Of a stretch of DNA of 64,000 bases, positions 46,487-59,600 are shown in pieces. Position numbers and translations under genes: made by a program. Source of the stretch: Clytia hemisphaerica (taxonomy: Eukaryota; Cnidaria; Hydrozoa; Leptothecata; Clytiidae); contig CACVBU010001120.1 of NCBI GenBank assembly GCA_902728285.1, positions 1,054,001 through 1,118,000 on the forward strand, given 5' to 3'. Below the pieces are notes generated by a model. It was not told where the DNA came from and did no database searches. It saw only the letters and a program-made list of their open reading frames with translations. The first letter of the stretch is position 1. Each line of letters starts with the position of its first letter.

Positions 46487-46666
46487 TTTCGTGGAAGAAC
46501 CACTTTTAATCTGTGTGCTATCATCTTTTAGGATCACGAATCAGCGATAATCAGGTTTAAGAAAGTCTTGCAAAAGCTTCATTTTGCTAAAATTGGTTCT
46601 TGCTATTGGCAGACTAAGGCGCAAACGCGGGGGCAAAGGTGCCAACGATAAATCTACCATTGTTCA

Positions 46667-49600
46667 TCAGAGTAGCTTAGTTTCGTCTGATTCAACATGA
46701 TTTTTTCCTTCATTTTTATTTTCCTCAACTTCCATTTCCTGAATGGGTTTATCTCCTTCCGTTAGCAGGACCAATTTACCGACCGTGCTACCAGACTCGA
46801 GCGCGCGATGAGCTCCACCCGCATCCGACATCAAGAACTCCGTCACTTTGGCGACTTTGAGGGATCCATCGGATATCCACTGGAAAAGCCCGGTAAAAAG
46901 TTCTTTCAATAGTTCCTTCTCATTGAACATATAACTCAAGTTGAACGCCATCACGCTTTTGTTTTCTGACGTCATCTATGTAAACAAAAACAAAAACAAC
47001 ATCAACAATTTTTGACTCAATTTGGACACCCCCTTCTCTTCGTCAAGAAAAGCCCTTAAGATGTGAAGTGAAATTTAGACGGGACCGTATTGAAATTTAA
47101 AACTAAATTTCCCTAAATTAATTTCGAAACATCAAATTTTAAAGAGTAGCTTATAATTGTAACAATTGTTTAGGAGCTTCCTTATATGAAAGGGAAAACA
47201 TGGAGTAGAAATGAAAGTTCTTATAAAATCGCTTTGTAGAAGTAAACATGATAAATATCCTTATAAGTTAGTCCGGAAGGACTTATCCTCTTTAAGACCA
47301 CTTTCAATGAAAACATCGTCAAAAATATTTACTCGATAATGTCACAGTACTAAATATAAACGGATAGAGCGTGAACAAATATTGTATAAAAAAAACACGT
47401 TAAATCTTATCGCTTTCCATGTAACTAGTGGTGAAGGAAGACAACATTTCAAGCTACGAGTATCAACCTTGTTTGTACGTTATGCCAAATATATATCTTA
47501 AAGCATATATCGATTCTAGGGATAGACTTATAGAGTTTCTTCGTTGCGGAAGAAACGAGTCTAGTAAAACACACTTCTAAACTTCCTTCATGCTACTTTT
47601 ATTACAAATACGCATGTTTTTTATGTTAATTTCTATGTTAATTTTATGTAGATTTTAGATTTTTATCAAAAGAACCAGACAATATGTATAACATCTTCAT
47701 AGACTCAAAGAGATCATTCAAATTATTCAAGCAAAGCTAAGTATTATCGGTTTATTACAATGATGTTTATTTGGCTTTCAAAAAAAGAGACAGAGTGAAA
47801 AGATCCTCGAGGCTCTCCTTCAATGGATATGACTCCGACGCATTATACACTTTTTTAGGCCAAGTCATCTCAAAAGAACCCGGAAAATGTCTAGCATCTC
47901 TATAGACTCAAAGATAAAATAATTATTCAAGTACAAATCAGAAGCGGCTAAAAACACCTTTTTGAAGCAGTTAGTCAGTAGAGAAAAGGACATCCAATCA
48001 CTTACATCAAGAGGGTTGAAGGTGGGTGTTGTTTTATACTTCCATAGAAGTTTCATCCAATCTGTGGTTTTGATCGCTCCCGAACTAACTTCCGATGATT
48101 TCGGCATCATAGTGGCGTAACCTGTAAGAACACAAAACTTTCTATACTCATTTGAACATTAGATGATAATCGGTATGGATTCAAAGCAAAATGTTTGTAT
48201 TTTCAAAGGAATATCGTCTGAATCAAAGGAGAACATTCTTTATTTTCCAAGGAAAATCCTATGTATTTTCAAAAGAAAAATCCTGTATTCTTAAAGGAAA
48301 ATCCTATGTATTCTTAAGGGAAAATCCTATGTATTTCCAAAGGAAAATCCTGTATCTTCAAAGGGGAATGCTCTGTTTAATTCTTACCATACGTCACAAG
48401 CCTTCCTCCTCGTGCAAGATTGTTGTAACTTTGTTGAAGCGTTTCAACACCATTTGCATCAAAGATAGCTTTGTAACCATTAACTGTAAGATCAGCTGCG
48501 GTTGACCACAGATCTTGAGTGGACTTGTCTATCACATCATCACAGCCTGGTAAATGAATCAGATAAAATATCATTAAATTTGTTGTAATAGATACAAATT
48601 ATTTCTCCTATCTCATAATTCGTAAGAGAAAACCAAGGTTTCTATCTAATATGCATCAGAGAGACAAAACCAGACAAAGACAATTAACAATCATGAATGT
48701 GTTGGACATTTTCCTATTATGCCAGATCTGTTTGTTTGCAGCCGGTCTTATCATCAGAGAGACTGTATCAAATTCATTATGGTAATATCATCCATCTGCC
48801 ATATTATGATCTTTAAATGTAAATGTGTTTATGAGACAAACCAAGCTGCTTTGCCATCTCCACTTTATGTGTTTGACCAACAACACCCACAACATGGCAG
48901 CCAATCTTATTCTTTAGCATTTGAACCAGCATGGATCCAACACCACCAGCCGCAGAGTGAACCAATACGTAATCACCCTTCCGAAGTTTACACAACTCAA
49001 ATATAGCATAATGCGCGGTTAATCCAACTGTTAGAAATCCAGCTGCTTCTGACATGGAAATGTTTTCTGGTACATGGCGAATCTGGTAAGCAGGCACTTG
49101 GATCCTTTTGGAATAAGATCCAAATAAACTGACTCCAGCAACTTTATCCCCGATCTTGTAATCTGTTACATTCTCCCCAACGTGTGTAATGGTACCACTG
49201 AACTCAAAGCCAGGTGTGATTGGCCAGCCTACTAGATCCTTTGCAGATTTGTACAAACCCCACCGAATGATACAGTCTGCATAATTGACTCCACATGCGT
49301 GTGTTGCAACTACCACACAGTCTGAGCTGTCAATTTCTAAATGGCAATAGTATAGTTTCTTGAAAGTAAACACGATAATGCAGTTTGATATTTTCATCCA
49401 ACAAAAGCAAAGTTATTCCCCAAGAAACGTTTTCATTATCATTATTGTCTATCCATCATCTTCATTATCCAAAGTCTGTCTTAAAATAATATTGCGTTAT
49501 AAAATTCAAATGAAATGGCGGTTTTGTGTTCATTGGAAATATATTCAAAAGTGGGATATTATCAAATAGTAAAATATGCAAATAAGTTTGGAAAATAAAG

Positions 49601-49841
49601 ATGAAAATGAAAAAGTTAAAAAATCATCTTCCTGTAGAATAGTGCCACGATCACCTATATTGGTTGATTTGAATTCTATCAAGGGTTAAGACTCTTTTTT
49701 TGTTATACAAATCAATTAATATGCAGTATAAACACAAATCTTACTTTCTATTCCAATGTTTGCTCCTTCTGTATAATTACATTCTGGCAAGTCAGTGTAG
49801 ACAAGTTGATCATAACCTCCTGCGGTGGATATCTTGATCAT
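46667..49841 (-). CDS. VAT1-like medium-chain (quinone oxidoreductase family) protein, complete
   Basis: Five exons join in frame to 391 residues, close to the 393 of human VAT1: 49745-49841, 48842-49336, 48388-48546, 48006-48121 and 46667-46975. The N-terminal GroES-like half is visible as GGYDQLVYTDLPE, CGVNYADCIIRWGLY, TPGFEFSGTITHVGENV and KIGDKVAGVSLFGSY. The Rossmann half follows with VLVHSAAGGVGSMLVQML as the NADPH-binding loop (AAGGVG), FDANGVETLQQSYNNLARGG and GRLVTYGYATMMPKSSE. Family members are zinc-free NADPH-dependent reductases; VAT1 itself is found on vesicle membranes and mitochondria. The C-terminus has an acidic extension (EMEVEENKNEG) after the usual end. It is in tandem with the downstream end of DNAJC3, same strand, 840 bp apart. 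Whether it is VAT1, VAT1L or a near relative is open. Confidence 0.88.
48190..48370. repeat. AAGGAAAATCCTATGTATTT minisatellite in the VAT1-like gene
   Basis: About six units of 25-30 bp, each containing AAGGAAAATCCT(A)TGTATT or a variant, lie immediately downstream of the donor of exon 3 on the minus strand. The same motif family occurs in integrin introns (30130-30260) and at 40530-40640. Confidence 0.75.
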
Positions 49842-49859
49842 TTTTTGCTTTTATTTCTA

Positions 49860-50670
49860 CTATTTTTCTATAAGGAAATAATATGGTATAGAGGAACATG
49901 TCCATTTTCAAAAATGAAGGGGAAAAAATGAACTACTTACTGAATAGGAAGTATGTTGTATTGAACAACATCTTATTGAGAAAAAACACCTTCAAAACAG
50001 TGAAAAAAGGGTTTAACACAGATTTCTTTAATAATAAAATATTTATAACCACCTTGTCTGATAAAGGCAAAAAAAGGCTGCTAGATTCAAATGAAAGGCT
50101 GGTATTAAAAAATTTCTTAAACAAGATATGTTTCAAAAAGAAAGAAATTGGACTGATATTTCAGTTTTGCTTGTTTTTGTATTTCATAGCCTAGAGACTT
50201 GGTACAAATATTATCTTTTAAAAAACATTGATGAGGAAACTGCACAGAAGTAAATAATTTTAAGAAATAAAAAATAAAACTGTTAAGAGTGATCAAAAGG
50301 CATCAAAAAGTGTGAATAGTATAATCAAGCTGACACATTGTTATAAACCTTTTAGAAGAAACCTTATAAACCACTAGAAATAGAAAACGCAAAGCAAAAC
50401 AAAGTTAAAAAACACCACAACAAATTTTGTTCTAAAAATCCATGTCTTTTAAAATAATCAAGGATATAAAAGTTTGCGTGAAAGGCTAAAAAGACAACCA
50501 TTTTGCATAGTCAAGAGGTTTGGGTAGAGTAGTTAATAAATTCAAATCATAAACAAAAATTTTTTTAGTCTTCTTTGAAAGCTTATGTTGTTCACAAACT
50601 TTTAGAACCTCTTGCCTATGCCTAAAGGAGGACTATTTTAAACTATTTTTAAATAAGATAGAAAATAACA
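49860..50670. other. Spacer between the DNAJC3 and VAT1-like genes
   Basis: AT-rich DNA that should hold the DNAJC3 3' UTR and the VAT1-like promoter. A 98-codon plus-strand open stretch at 49898-50194 has low-complexity K/N/F-rich composition and is judged to be chance. No clear AATAAA or TATA box was found. Confidence 0.35.
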
Positions 50671-50679
50671 ACAAAAAAC

Positions 50680-53600
50680 CTAATTAAAATGAAACTTGAA
50701 GTCTCCAAAGCCATCACCAAAACCACCAAAACCTTGCTGGAATGGGTTGAAACCTTGGCCTTGTTGAGATTCGGGATCTAAAGGATCCTCACCCATATCA
50801 TATTTTTGTCGTTTTTCTAAAATGCAAAAAATTCTTCATTCAATATTTGAACTCAACTTTACAAACTTTGTCATATTTGATTGACATAAAGTTCATGCTA
50901 ACATAGTTCGGACCCCCCCGCCCCCTTTCTTAAGGGGGAGGGATGACATCTTCAAAAAAGTGAAGAAGGGGAGGGGGATCAGAAATTTTCATTAAAAAGG
51001 GGGGGATAGCAAGGAGGGGGGATCGTTTAAGAAGGGGGGGGCTTACAAATATTGTAGATTATTTTCCAGCACTGTTATGAAATTTGGTCTGCATGAAAGG
51101 AAGTTCTTTATTTTCACTAAAAAGTGGTATTATATTTGCCAGACTTAATTTTTCTTTACTATTTCCCTTCCCTTTTTACCATAAAAAATTTAGCCCAAAA
51201 TCCTTGGGGGATAGGCATTTTTAAAGGTTGGGGGATGCCAAGAAGGGGGGGGGGTCAGACCCTTTTCCGCACTATACGTGCAAAGAGCTAAAAATGAATT
51301 CTTTTCAAAAATACAACCAACCAAAAAATCAAAATTCTTCATGCTTCATTTCAAATGAAATTCATATTTAAATTTATAGTCTGCTAGACTGTGAATCATA
51401 AATCATGCATTACTTTAAAGTCTGTAAAATCCTATTGGCAGGGTAAAATAAATGGGATAAAAGAATAGATCTTATCAGAGTTTTTTATTTTTCTAAAAAA
51501 GCGATGCATTGTTTCGGGAGCATTACAATATAATTCCCTCGAGGAATTCCTAAGAGATTTCTATTGTAATACTCCTGAAACAATCCCACAATGCATCGCT
51601 TTTTTAGAAAAATCAAAAACTCTGATAAGATCTATTAAAAGTACCTGGATCTGTTAAAACTTCTTTTGCTGCTGCTATGTCAATGAATTTCTTTTCTGCT
51701 TTCTTCTTTTCTTCATCTTCAGGAAATTTATCAGGATGCCATTTTGCTGCTAATTTACGAAATTTCTTCAAGATTTCTGGTTTAGCAGCATTCCTGTAAA
51801 AAGAAAACACAGACATCAAGAGAAGTATGAAAACAAATTTCACGGATCTCCTTGTTTAGAGCATCAATTTAAAAACGTTTGTAGCCCAAAAACATGCAAC
51901 CCTCCAAACAAATAGAATGTATGAAGTTTACACCACCATGCAAAACAAAGTTCACTTTTGAATCACTAGGACCAGATATAAGATATCAAATAAGGTGAAA
52001 TTGATTATCAACAACAAAATAGTCCAGAAGATCATCAGCTGCATACAAAATTTTGTTGAAAAAAATCTCAGTTTTTTACAAGTCATAGGTCGTAAAAAGT
52101 TGTAAAATTATAATAAAAAATTGAAACAAAAGAAAGAAAAAATGAAAAAATGCTATTCTCGTGAGCCCATTAGTCTAAAATATAAAAATACCTTAATAAA
52201 GTAATAAAGCATACCTTTTAACTCCTAATATTTTATAATAATCTCTCTTTTTAGATTGTTTTATCAGTTTGTTTACTCTGTCAATACCTTCTTTAGCCTG
52301 AAAAGATAGACAAACAAAAGTTAAGTTTGGCTAAAAAAGATTTAGCTTCTTTCATAGTGATGAATATGAGCAGGAAAAGAAGAGTATTTTGTATGACGAT
52401 AATGAAATGAATTTAAAGAAATACCCGTTGATGGTCATTGTTTATAGTTTTTGCTTCTTGAAAATCTTTCAAAGCTATAATGAAAAAATATTTCATAAAA
52501 TAATCAGAAATTAGCAGCTCAACTTGTATGTATTAGTAAAGCAAAACTCTTGTATTGCAATTTCAAATATGTTTACATGTAAGACTTAAATAAACAAGAT
52601 ATACATACCCTCGTCAAAATTATCTTCTAGTAAATATGCTTCAGCACGGTCACAATACACATGTGCGCTTTGTGGTGAAAGTTCTATTGCCTCTGTACAA
52701 GCTTTAATGGCTTCTTTGCTATCACCAAGCTGAAAGAAAGTGAATGATTGAATGAAACTGGACTACAGAAATTACTGTTAATATTTGGCTAAGACTGGAA
52801 AATCAATGAAAAACCGGAGAGAAAGCTCAAAGGTTCTTTGAAACTGAAAGGGTTGAAGGCAGTAAATTGCAGTAAGGTTAAAGACTAGATAATCAAGTAG
52901 GCAATATTTAATGATAATATAATGTTGAAAATTATTCAAACTCTTATGCAAAAGAATTGCGAAATTTTATCTTGTTACTAAGTAACTTACTACTTCTTGG
53001 TATTAAAATCTTGAAATAAGATGAAATTCTTACTTTATATTGTGAAGTACATAATTTTTCTTTTGCATTTGCAATAAATCTTATGTTTTCTTTTTCATGC
53101 TTGAGTGCTGCGTTCAGTTTGAATATAGCATCACTGAATCTGTTGAAAAAAATCAAAGGATAAAAGTGAAATACTGGATGAAAGTGAAAAAGTGAGCTCT
53201 CAAACCAGAACAGAATTTCTAACTAAATAAAAACAAAAATAAGCTGATAACAAATATTTCAATTTTACTGCTATGATAAAATAATTCAATGTTGATCACA
53301 ATTAATAATTAAGGATTGAAATTAAAAATCAGGGCCTGATAACGTACTACCTGTACCCACCAGACTCTTCCAGGTTACATGAAACATGAGGCTTCTTAAA
53401 CTGAAAGATTTATCTATCAAAGTTTATTTGTTATGACTTACTGTTCACGATCCATGTATTTTTGTGCGTCTGTGAATAATTTGACCAGTTTTTTTACTTT
53501 CTGTAATGAAGAGTCATTAAAATTTCAGTATAGTATGTCATCTGAACGAAACAAGTGCACAATAGTAATAACATGTTTGGATACATTTTAACTCAATTAA

Positions 53601-56600
53601 AACTCAGTTACTAGCTTGTAACTGTGGGTGGAAGTGCAACAAAACAACAAAGGAACAGCTGTGAAAGTTGAAATTAACTACCTTATAATGTTTATGACAT
53701 GCTTTGTGATCTTGATCAAGCTTTAGGCATTCTCTGATTTCCCTAAGAAAAGAATAAACAACTTTTACTTAAAAACAATAAAAAAAGTTATGCAAAAATT
53801 CTAAGCATTGCAGATTTTTGTTTACCCTTTAATTGAAACCAAAACAATTGTTGTTAAAAAGTGACAAAAGAGTTTTTAAAGTATTTTTCATGAATATGAG
53901 AATATGAGAATATGTTTCTCTCAGAGTAAAATAAATAGTGATTACACAGAAACTTACTTCAATGATTCTTCTGATTCACCAAGAGCGTAATATAAATGGC
54001 TCACTTTCAAATATGCTTCTGTGTTGTCATTCACTAATTTTGTTGTTGGTCTATAAAACATCCATTCAATATTATGAATAAGATGAGATATTAGTATACC
54101 ACGATAGAACTTTTTAAATTTCTGTCACATTAGGTATATCTTATTGCTGTCAAAGAAAACCAATTCCGTTTGCTGACCTTATTATGTTATGAATTACTAA
54201 AGACATACTCAAATCAATAAAAGAAAATCATAAAAAAGAAAGACATTCAAGCTTTCAACTATAAAACGTTAATTCTACAACATTGAAGGAAGGAAGGAAT
54301 ATTTAAGTGCTTTTTACTTTACAATATGAAGACTTACTTTAAATCTTGAATAGCTTTGAAATACTGGCCAGTGTGTTGGAAGCACTCAGCCCTCATTTCT
54401 CGTAAAGAAACACTCCATGGACTATGCTGAAATAGAAAACATAATTTGAAAATTTTATTGAAAGTGGGCAGAAAAGTTTCTCACTAGAAAGTCATTAATA
54501 GTTATCTTAATGAAAAAGGACAGACTGAGGCATCTTTGAGATTAATATCATTTACTTAGAACTTTCTGATTTAAGTGTGGTCTTTCTTTTATTAAAAGAC
54601 ATAAATTATTCCATTGTACCGAGTGTGCCAGAATAAGCTACCCTCTTTGATTTGATATTGTAGGCAGTAGAAATTTTTTTGCCTTTTTTTTACATCTTTT
54701 AAAATCGCCATTTCAGGTTTTTGAACATAACTTTCGAACCAATGAAGTAAAATTAAAAAGTAATACACCAAATTTTAAGTTAGGCTTTCCTCTGAATGAT
54801 TCTGAAACAATCTTTGAAAAATCTGCCTGTAATATCAAGTCAAAGAGAGTAAATCATTTCTGGCACACTAGGTATAATATGTAACCAACATTTGTCAGAC
54901 TGCAACATTCATCGATTCTGAAATTCTTTCAGCATTGATATTTCACATCATGAATTCCATATGTGACTAACGGACATTTCCACTGTTTAGCAGGCTAGAA
55001 GTCAAGCTTGAAAATAGGAATAAAACTTCTTTTGGTGTGGTAACTATCAGTGGGGGTCAAAGTTTCAAGAACCATATAAAACTTTTTCTCTTGACTTTCA
55101 CTTGGTCAGAAATTGCAATTAATAGGCCCATGACTAACGGACACAAAAATTAACATCTAAAATGGGACACTTTAACAAACAGCTGTAAAGTGCTGTTCCT
55201 AAAGCTACAGGTTGGGTTTTTTGCTTAAATTCACTAGAGGAAAGGTTGAATTTTATGTTTCAAAATTAATTTTGAAAAAAAAATGTCAAAGTAAGAAAAT
55301 ATGACAAAAATTGGGCAAAAAATGCTGTGACTAACAGACATTTAAAAACGTGACTAACGGACAAAACGGTTTTTTAATGATTCTGACGAGGCAATCCAAC
55401 CATTCCTATATTTGGTGCTTTTGAGGTGAAATGTTATATCAATAGAATAACAAAAGCCTAAAAGAATAGAAGAATTCTCATTTTTCTCTGTGTGGTACCA
55501 TTCCTATCAAGTTCATAGATCTCGAAAATTTGAAAATTTTGAAATATAAAGATCTGTTGAGTTTTTATGGGTGTTTTTTGCACTGCATTGTTTCTTTGTT
55601 GAATCAGGACAAAGACAGACAAATTGGGTAAGGGTATTTTATTTATTTACTTTGGAAAAGGATTATTCTTCCTATTATGACAACTAGTCCGTTAGTCACG
55701 AAAATGTAAAATGCACACACAAAGAAAGGATTGACTATTTAACATTATATCTATGGGTGAAATGGGTAAATATAGTCAAAATAGCTTTAATAAGAACAAA
55801 ATACATGGTTTTTTAAGCGAGTGCCGTCTATTATATTCTCCGAACTCTGAATTTTAAATCTATTTCGTGACTAACGGACAATTGCCATGTTTACTAACAG
55901 AAAACAACTTTTAGTGGAAAAATACTTCATTTTTGGTAAGTTTAGCCTCAATTTGTTTGCAATAAGGTGTTAGAAAGCAAGCATTTTGAAAAAGTGATCT
56001 TATGAAAATTTCATCTCAGGTAGGATGATTTTCGTGACTAACGGACACTTCTTGATGAGCCTCTTGTGAGCTACCCACTCAACCTTTAGGGCTAAAATTT
56101 TGCACTTATTTTATGGTCATAGTACTTCTGTTTTTTAAGACAAAAATAAAAGAAACATGCAGCTTCCCTTGGCTTTCATTGGAACTTTTCTTCTTATCAA
56201 TGTGACTAACGGACAGTCGGGTAGGCATGCATAACAGCCAGAAAAAAACAAATAGGAGTTAAGCAAAGCAGATTTTGATTATTGATATGTTTTCTATAAT
56301 GGTTGTCAGTACTCTATCACAGATTTGTGTACTGATACAATCATATTTGGATGAAAAAAGTTTCTGGCAAAGTTCTTGGTTTTTTCAAGCAATTTTGTAT
56401 TTTTTTGTATTAAAGGCTTCACCCCAGCACAGAAGCGTGAAAAATGGACTTTAAAGAAAGATTTTCTGGATTCTCACACTTCAACATATGTATATTCAAG
56501 AGAAAATGAAAACTTATGTTATTTCTGAATTTGAAATTTTGACCTAGATGTTAATTTTCTCATGGAATTCATGATTACATTAAAGTAAGGTAAGATTAAT

Positions 56601-59600
56601 ACGCTTTATAATAGTTCAAACCTCTAGTGGTCTTTGTAAAAGATCAATTGTTTCTTGATAACGATGTTCATCAAAATATTCTTGTGCACTTGCTACATCC
56701 ATCCTAAGCTGCTCCACCAGCTCTTTCTGAAATGCAAGGCATAATTTAAAAGGAGTAATTTCAGGTTGTTAATATTATGGTGATGAATTTGCTGTGATTC
56801 TGTGTTTTAGAAGATGAAAAGAATTTGGATATGATTTCAGAATTAAATCACTAATAAATAAAATCTATATCAACCTCTATATTTTATTAGATGTCATGAT
56901 TCTGCTGGGTTTACACATACTAGGGAATATAAAAAGCAATAGGTCATTTCTATTCAGGAAACCAAGACAAACCTTTTCAAGGGACTCGTTATCATCTGGT
57001 GAATTTTGAATCTGAGACAGTAAATTGAAAAAGCTGTTATTCAAAAATTAATCAGAGACCCTTACGCATATCCTGCTTTTTAAGGCGTGACTTTTGACAT
57101 AATAAAAAACAAACTAGCGAAATTAAGTGAGACTTGAATTAAATTTGTTTGGAAGCGGCCACAAGAAAAAACTAATAGGGTTCAACAATACCGAAGGCTG
57201 TATTGTGCAGGACAGAATATAGAGCAGACCTAATATTGAACGCAAATTTAGGCAATTATTCCCAACCAAGACCTGAACTTAGAAAAACAATGCTTCTTAC
57301 AACATATTCATAATCTTCAACAGCTTCATCGAGATTTCCTTGCTTCAAATATATGTTGGCCCTTTGAACTCGTGCCTAAATATAAGAAAGTTCAATGAAG
57401 TGTGACTGTATGGGTTACAAAACACAAATTTTGAAGATCATAAAAAAGTTAGAAGTATCAACAACAGACATCATAAACCTTTTAAAAAATGATCACTTAA
57501 TTTATTCCTGGAAGCGCTGGGAAAGGAAGTTGCTTACAATATTTTTAGCCAAGATATTTGACAACACTTCTATATAAATCTGTGCCCCAAAAATAATGTG
57601 GGTTTCATACACATTTAACAGACGTTTGACACAAAGATGCTGCATCCTATCTTAATGTCATTTGAAAATAAATTTTGTGTATCATTAACATGGTCACTTA
57701 CTCATAGTGCCCATAGTGTGCAACCCCCCTGGATTTTTTAGCCTAAATTGAGAGGAATTGTGAATTCTGAGCTTTGAGGTGAGGGAATTAGGCTTAAGTG
57801 GGACTAGAGAAGTTCAATTGGGACTTCTGCAAATTTTACAAAGCAGCAATTTTCCCCAAACTATGTAATTTTAAAATTCTTTGAACAATCTCCAATTCTT
57901 TATTGAGCAATTTTTTTTTTTTTTGAGACTGCAATAACGTTGTGCTTCAAAAGGTGCACAATTTATATAGACCTTTTCCTAGTTATGTTGAATAAGTAAA
58001 AAAATCCAACACTAAAACAATCTGAAACAACGACACATTGATGCATAATCATTAAAATTGTGCTTTGAATTTTACTTATCATTGTTTTGGGTGCAGGAGT
58101 TTTTAATTATTCAACACAACATTGTAACTAGCAAAAGGTCTATTCCTGACACTGTTTTATTTTCACTTTCACTAAGTAAACCTTTTTAATTTTCCCCTCG
58201 TTAATACACTCTTCTCGAGATGCATAAATTTATTGTTGTCCTCGTTTTCAAACAAATTTCATTGCTATGAAATTATACATTTTAACCAATGTAAATTCCC
58301 AAAAGGCAAACATTAACTCTAAAATAAAAGTACTTGAAATTCAAAATGTCTCATGAGGTGTAAACAACACAATTATCATTGTGAATATGTAATTTTATAG
58401 CAATAAAATCTGTTTGAAAACGAGGACAACAATAAATATATGCATCTCGAGAAGAGTGTATTTTTAATCTGAGAAAACAAACCAAAAAAAGTTTCTGTTG
58501 TTGTATTTGTAAATTTTTATTTTGGATATTTTTTACATTTTTATTTTGGTTTTGAGTTCGTTTTAGCCTGTTGTTCAAGTGGAATATACATACAGGCCTT
58601 AGTTAATAAAATATTAAGAATCAGATACCAACTCTGAATCAAAAAAACTTATATAATCGATAGTTTACTGTTTCTAGCCCTACCCGAGAAGAAATTGAAA
58701 TGAGAGAAGGAAAGGTCTATGATACGAATAGAGCGTTTTTTAAATAAATATTTCAAGTCAATTATGAGGTGGCAATTTCTCAAGTGGTGGGACCTTGAAC
58801 CTCCCCTGCACAGTATGGTGTCAGATAATGTATATGTAAACAATAAACAAATAAACATATATTTTAACAGAAAGTAATCTTACCCTAATAAAATCATGTC
58901 TCAATTCCACAACTTTGGTGAGATCTTTGAGTGCTGTTTTGGATCTGCCAAGGGCTAACAATACAGTTGCTCGCTTGAAATAAGTCATGTAGTTTTCAGG
59001 GTCACCCTCTAAATCAAATGATTTTGATATGTTACATGCAGTCATATAACACAATACATAATTGTAATTTATTAACTTAAAAAAATTAGAAAACAAAATT
59101 ATTGGATTTTGTAAGAAAGTTTGTGATCATAGTATATCCCTTTAAACTTACCTATTGCAGAGTGATAATGTGAAAGAGCTTCTGTTAATTGTCCAGCTGC
59201 TAACAACCTTTTTCCCATCTCTAAATGATGGTCAACATCTGCTGATGCATTTCCTTCAATAACTGAAAAATAATAAAGCAATATTATTAGAACTACTTTA
59301 CCACACTTAGCACACTATTTTCAAGACAGAGACTCTTTTTCTCTAAGGTGACCCTTACAGAGATTGAATTGACCCAACCAAAATTATGGTTCGGACCAAA
59401 ACTCTACCAATTGGCATGACCAAGTCAAAAGAATTTTCCTTACAAAACAGATAGACGTTTTCCCTTTTCCATCTGCCATCTTGGAAAATTCGAAAATTTT
59501 CGGGTTTCCATTTTTCCAACCATTTTTGGAGTGCATTCTTTGAACACTGTGACGTCCAACCCCAAAATGGCGCATGTAATGATAAACAAAGTCAAAATGC

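Larger units (their letters stand above)
57712..58818. mobile_element. CATAGTGTGCA element carrying nested insertions
   Basis: Ends are CATAGTGTGCA followed by ACCCCCC, and TGCACAGTATG, with GTGGGAC phrases inside both ends as in 31366-31699. At 1.1 kb it is much longer than that copy because two other elements (57968-58142 and 58205-58460) appear to sit inside it. Confidence 0.7.
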
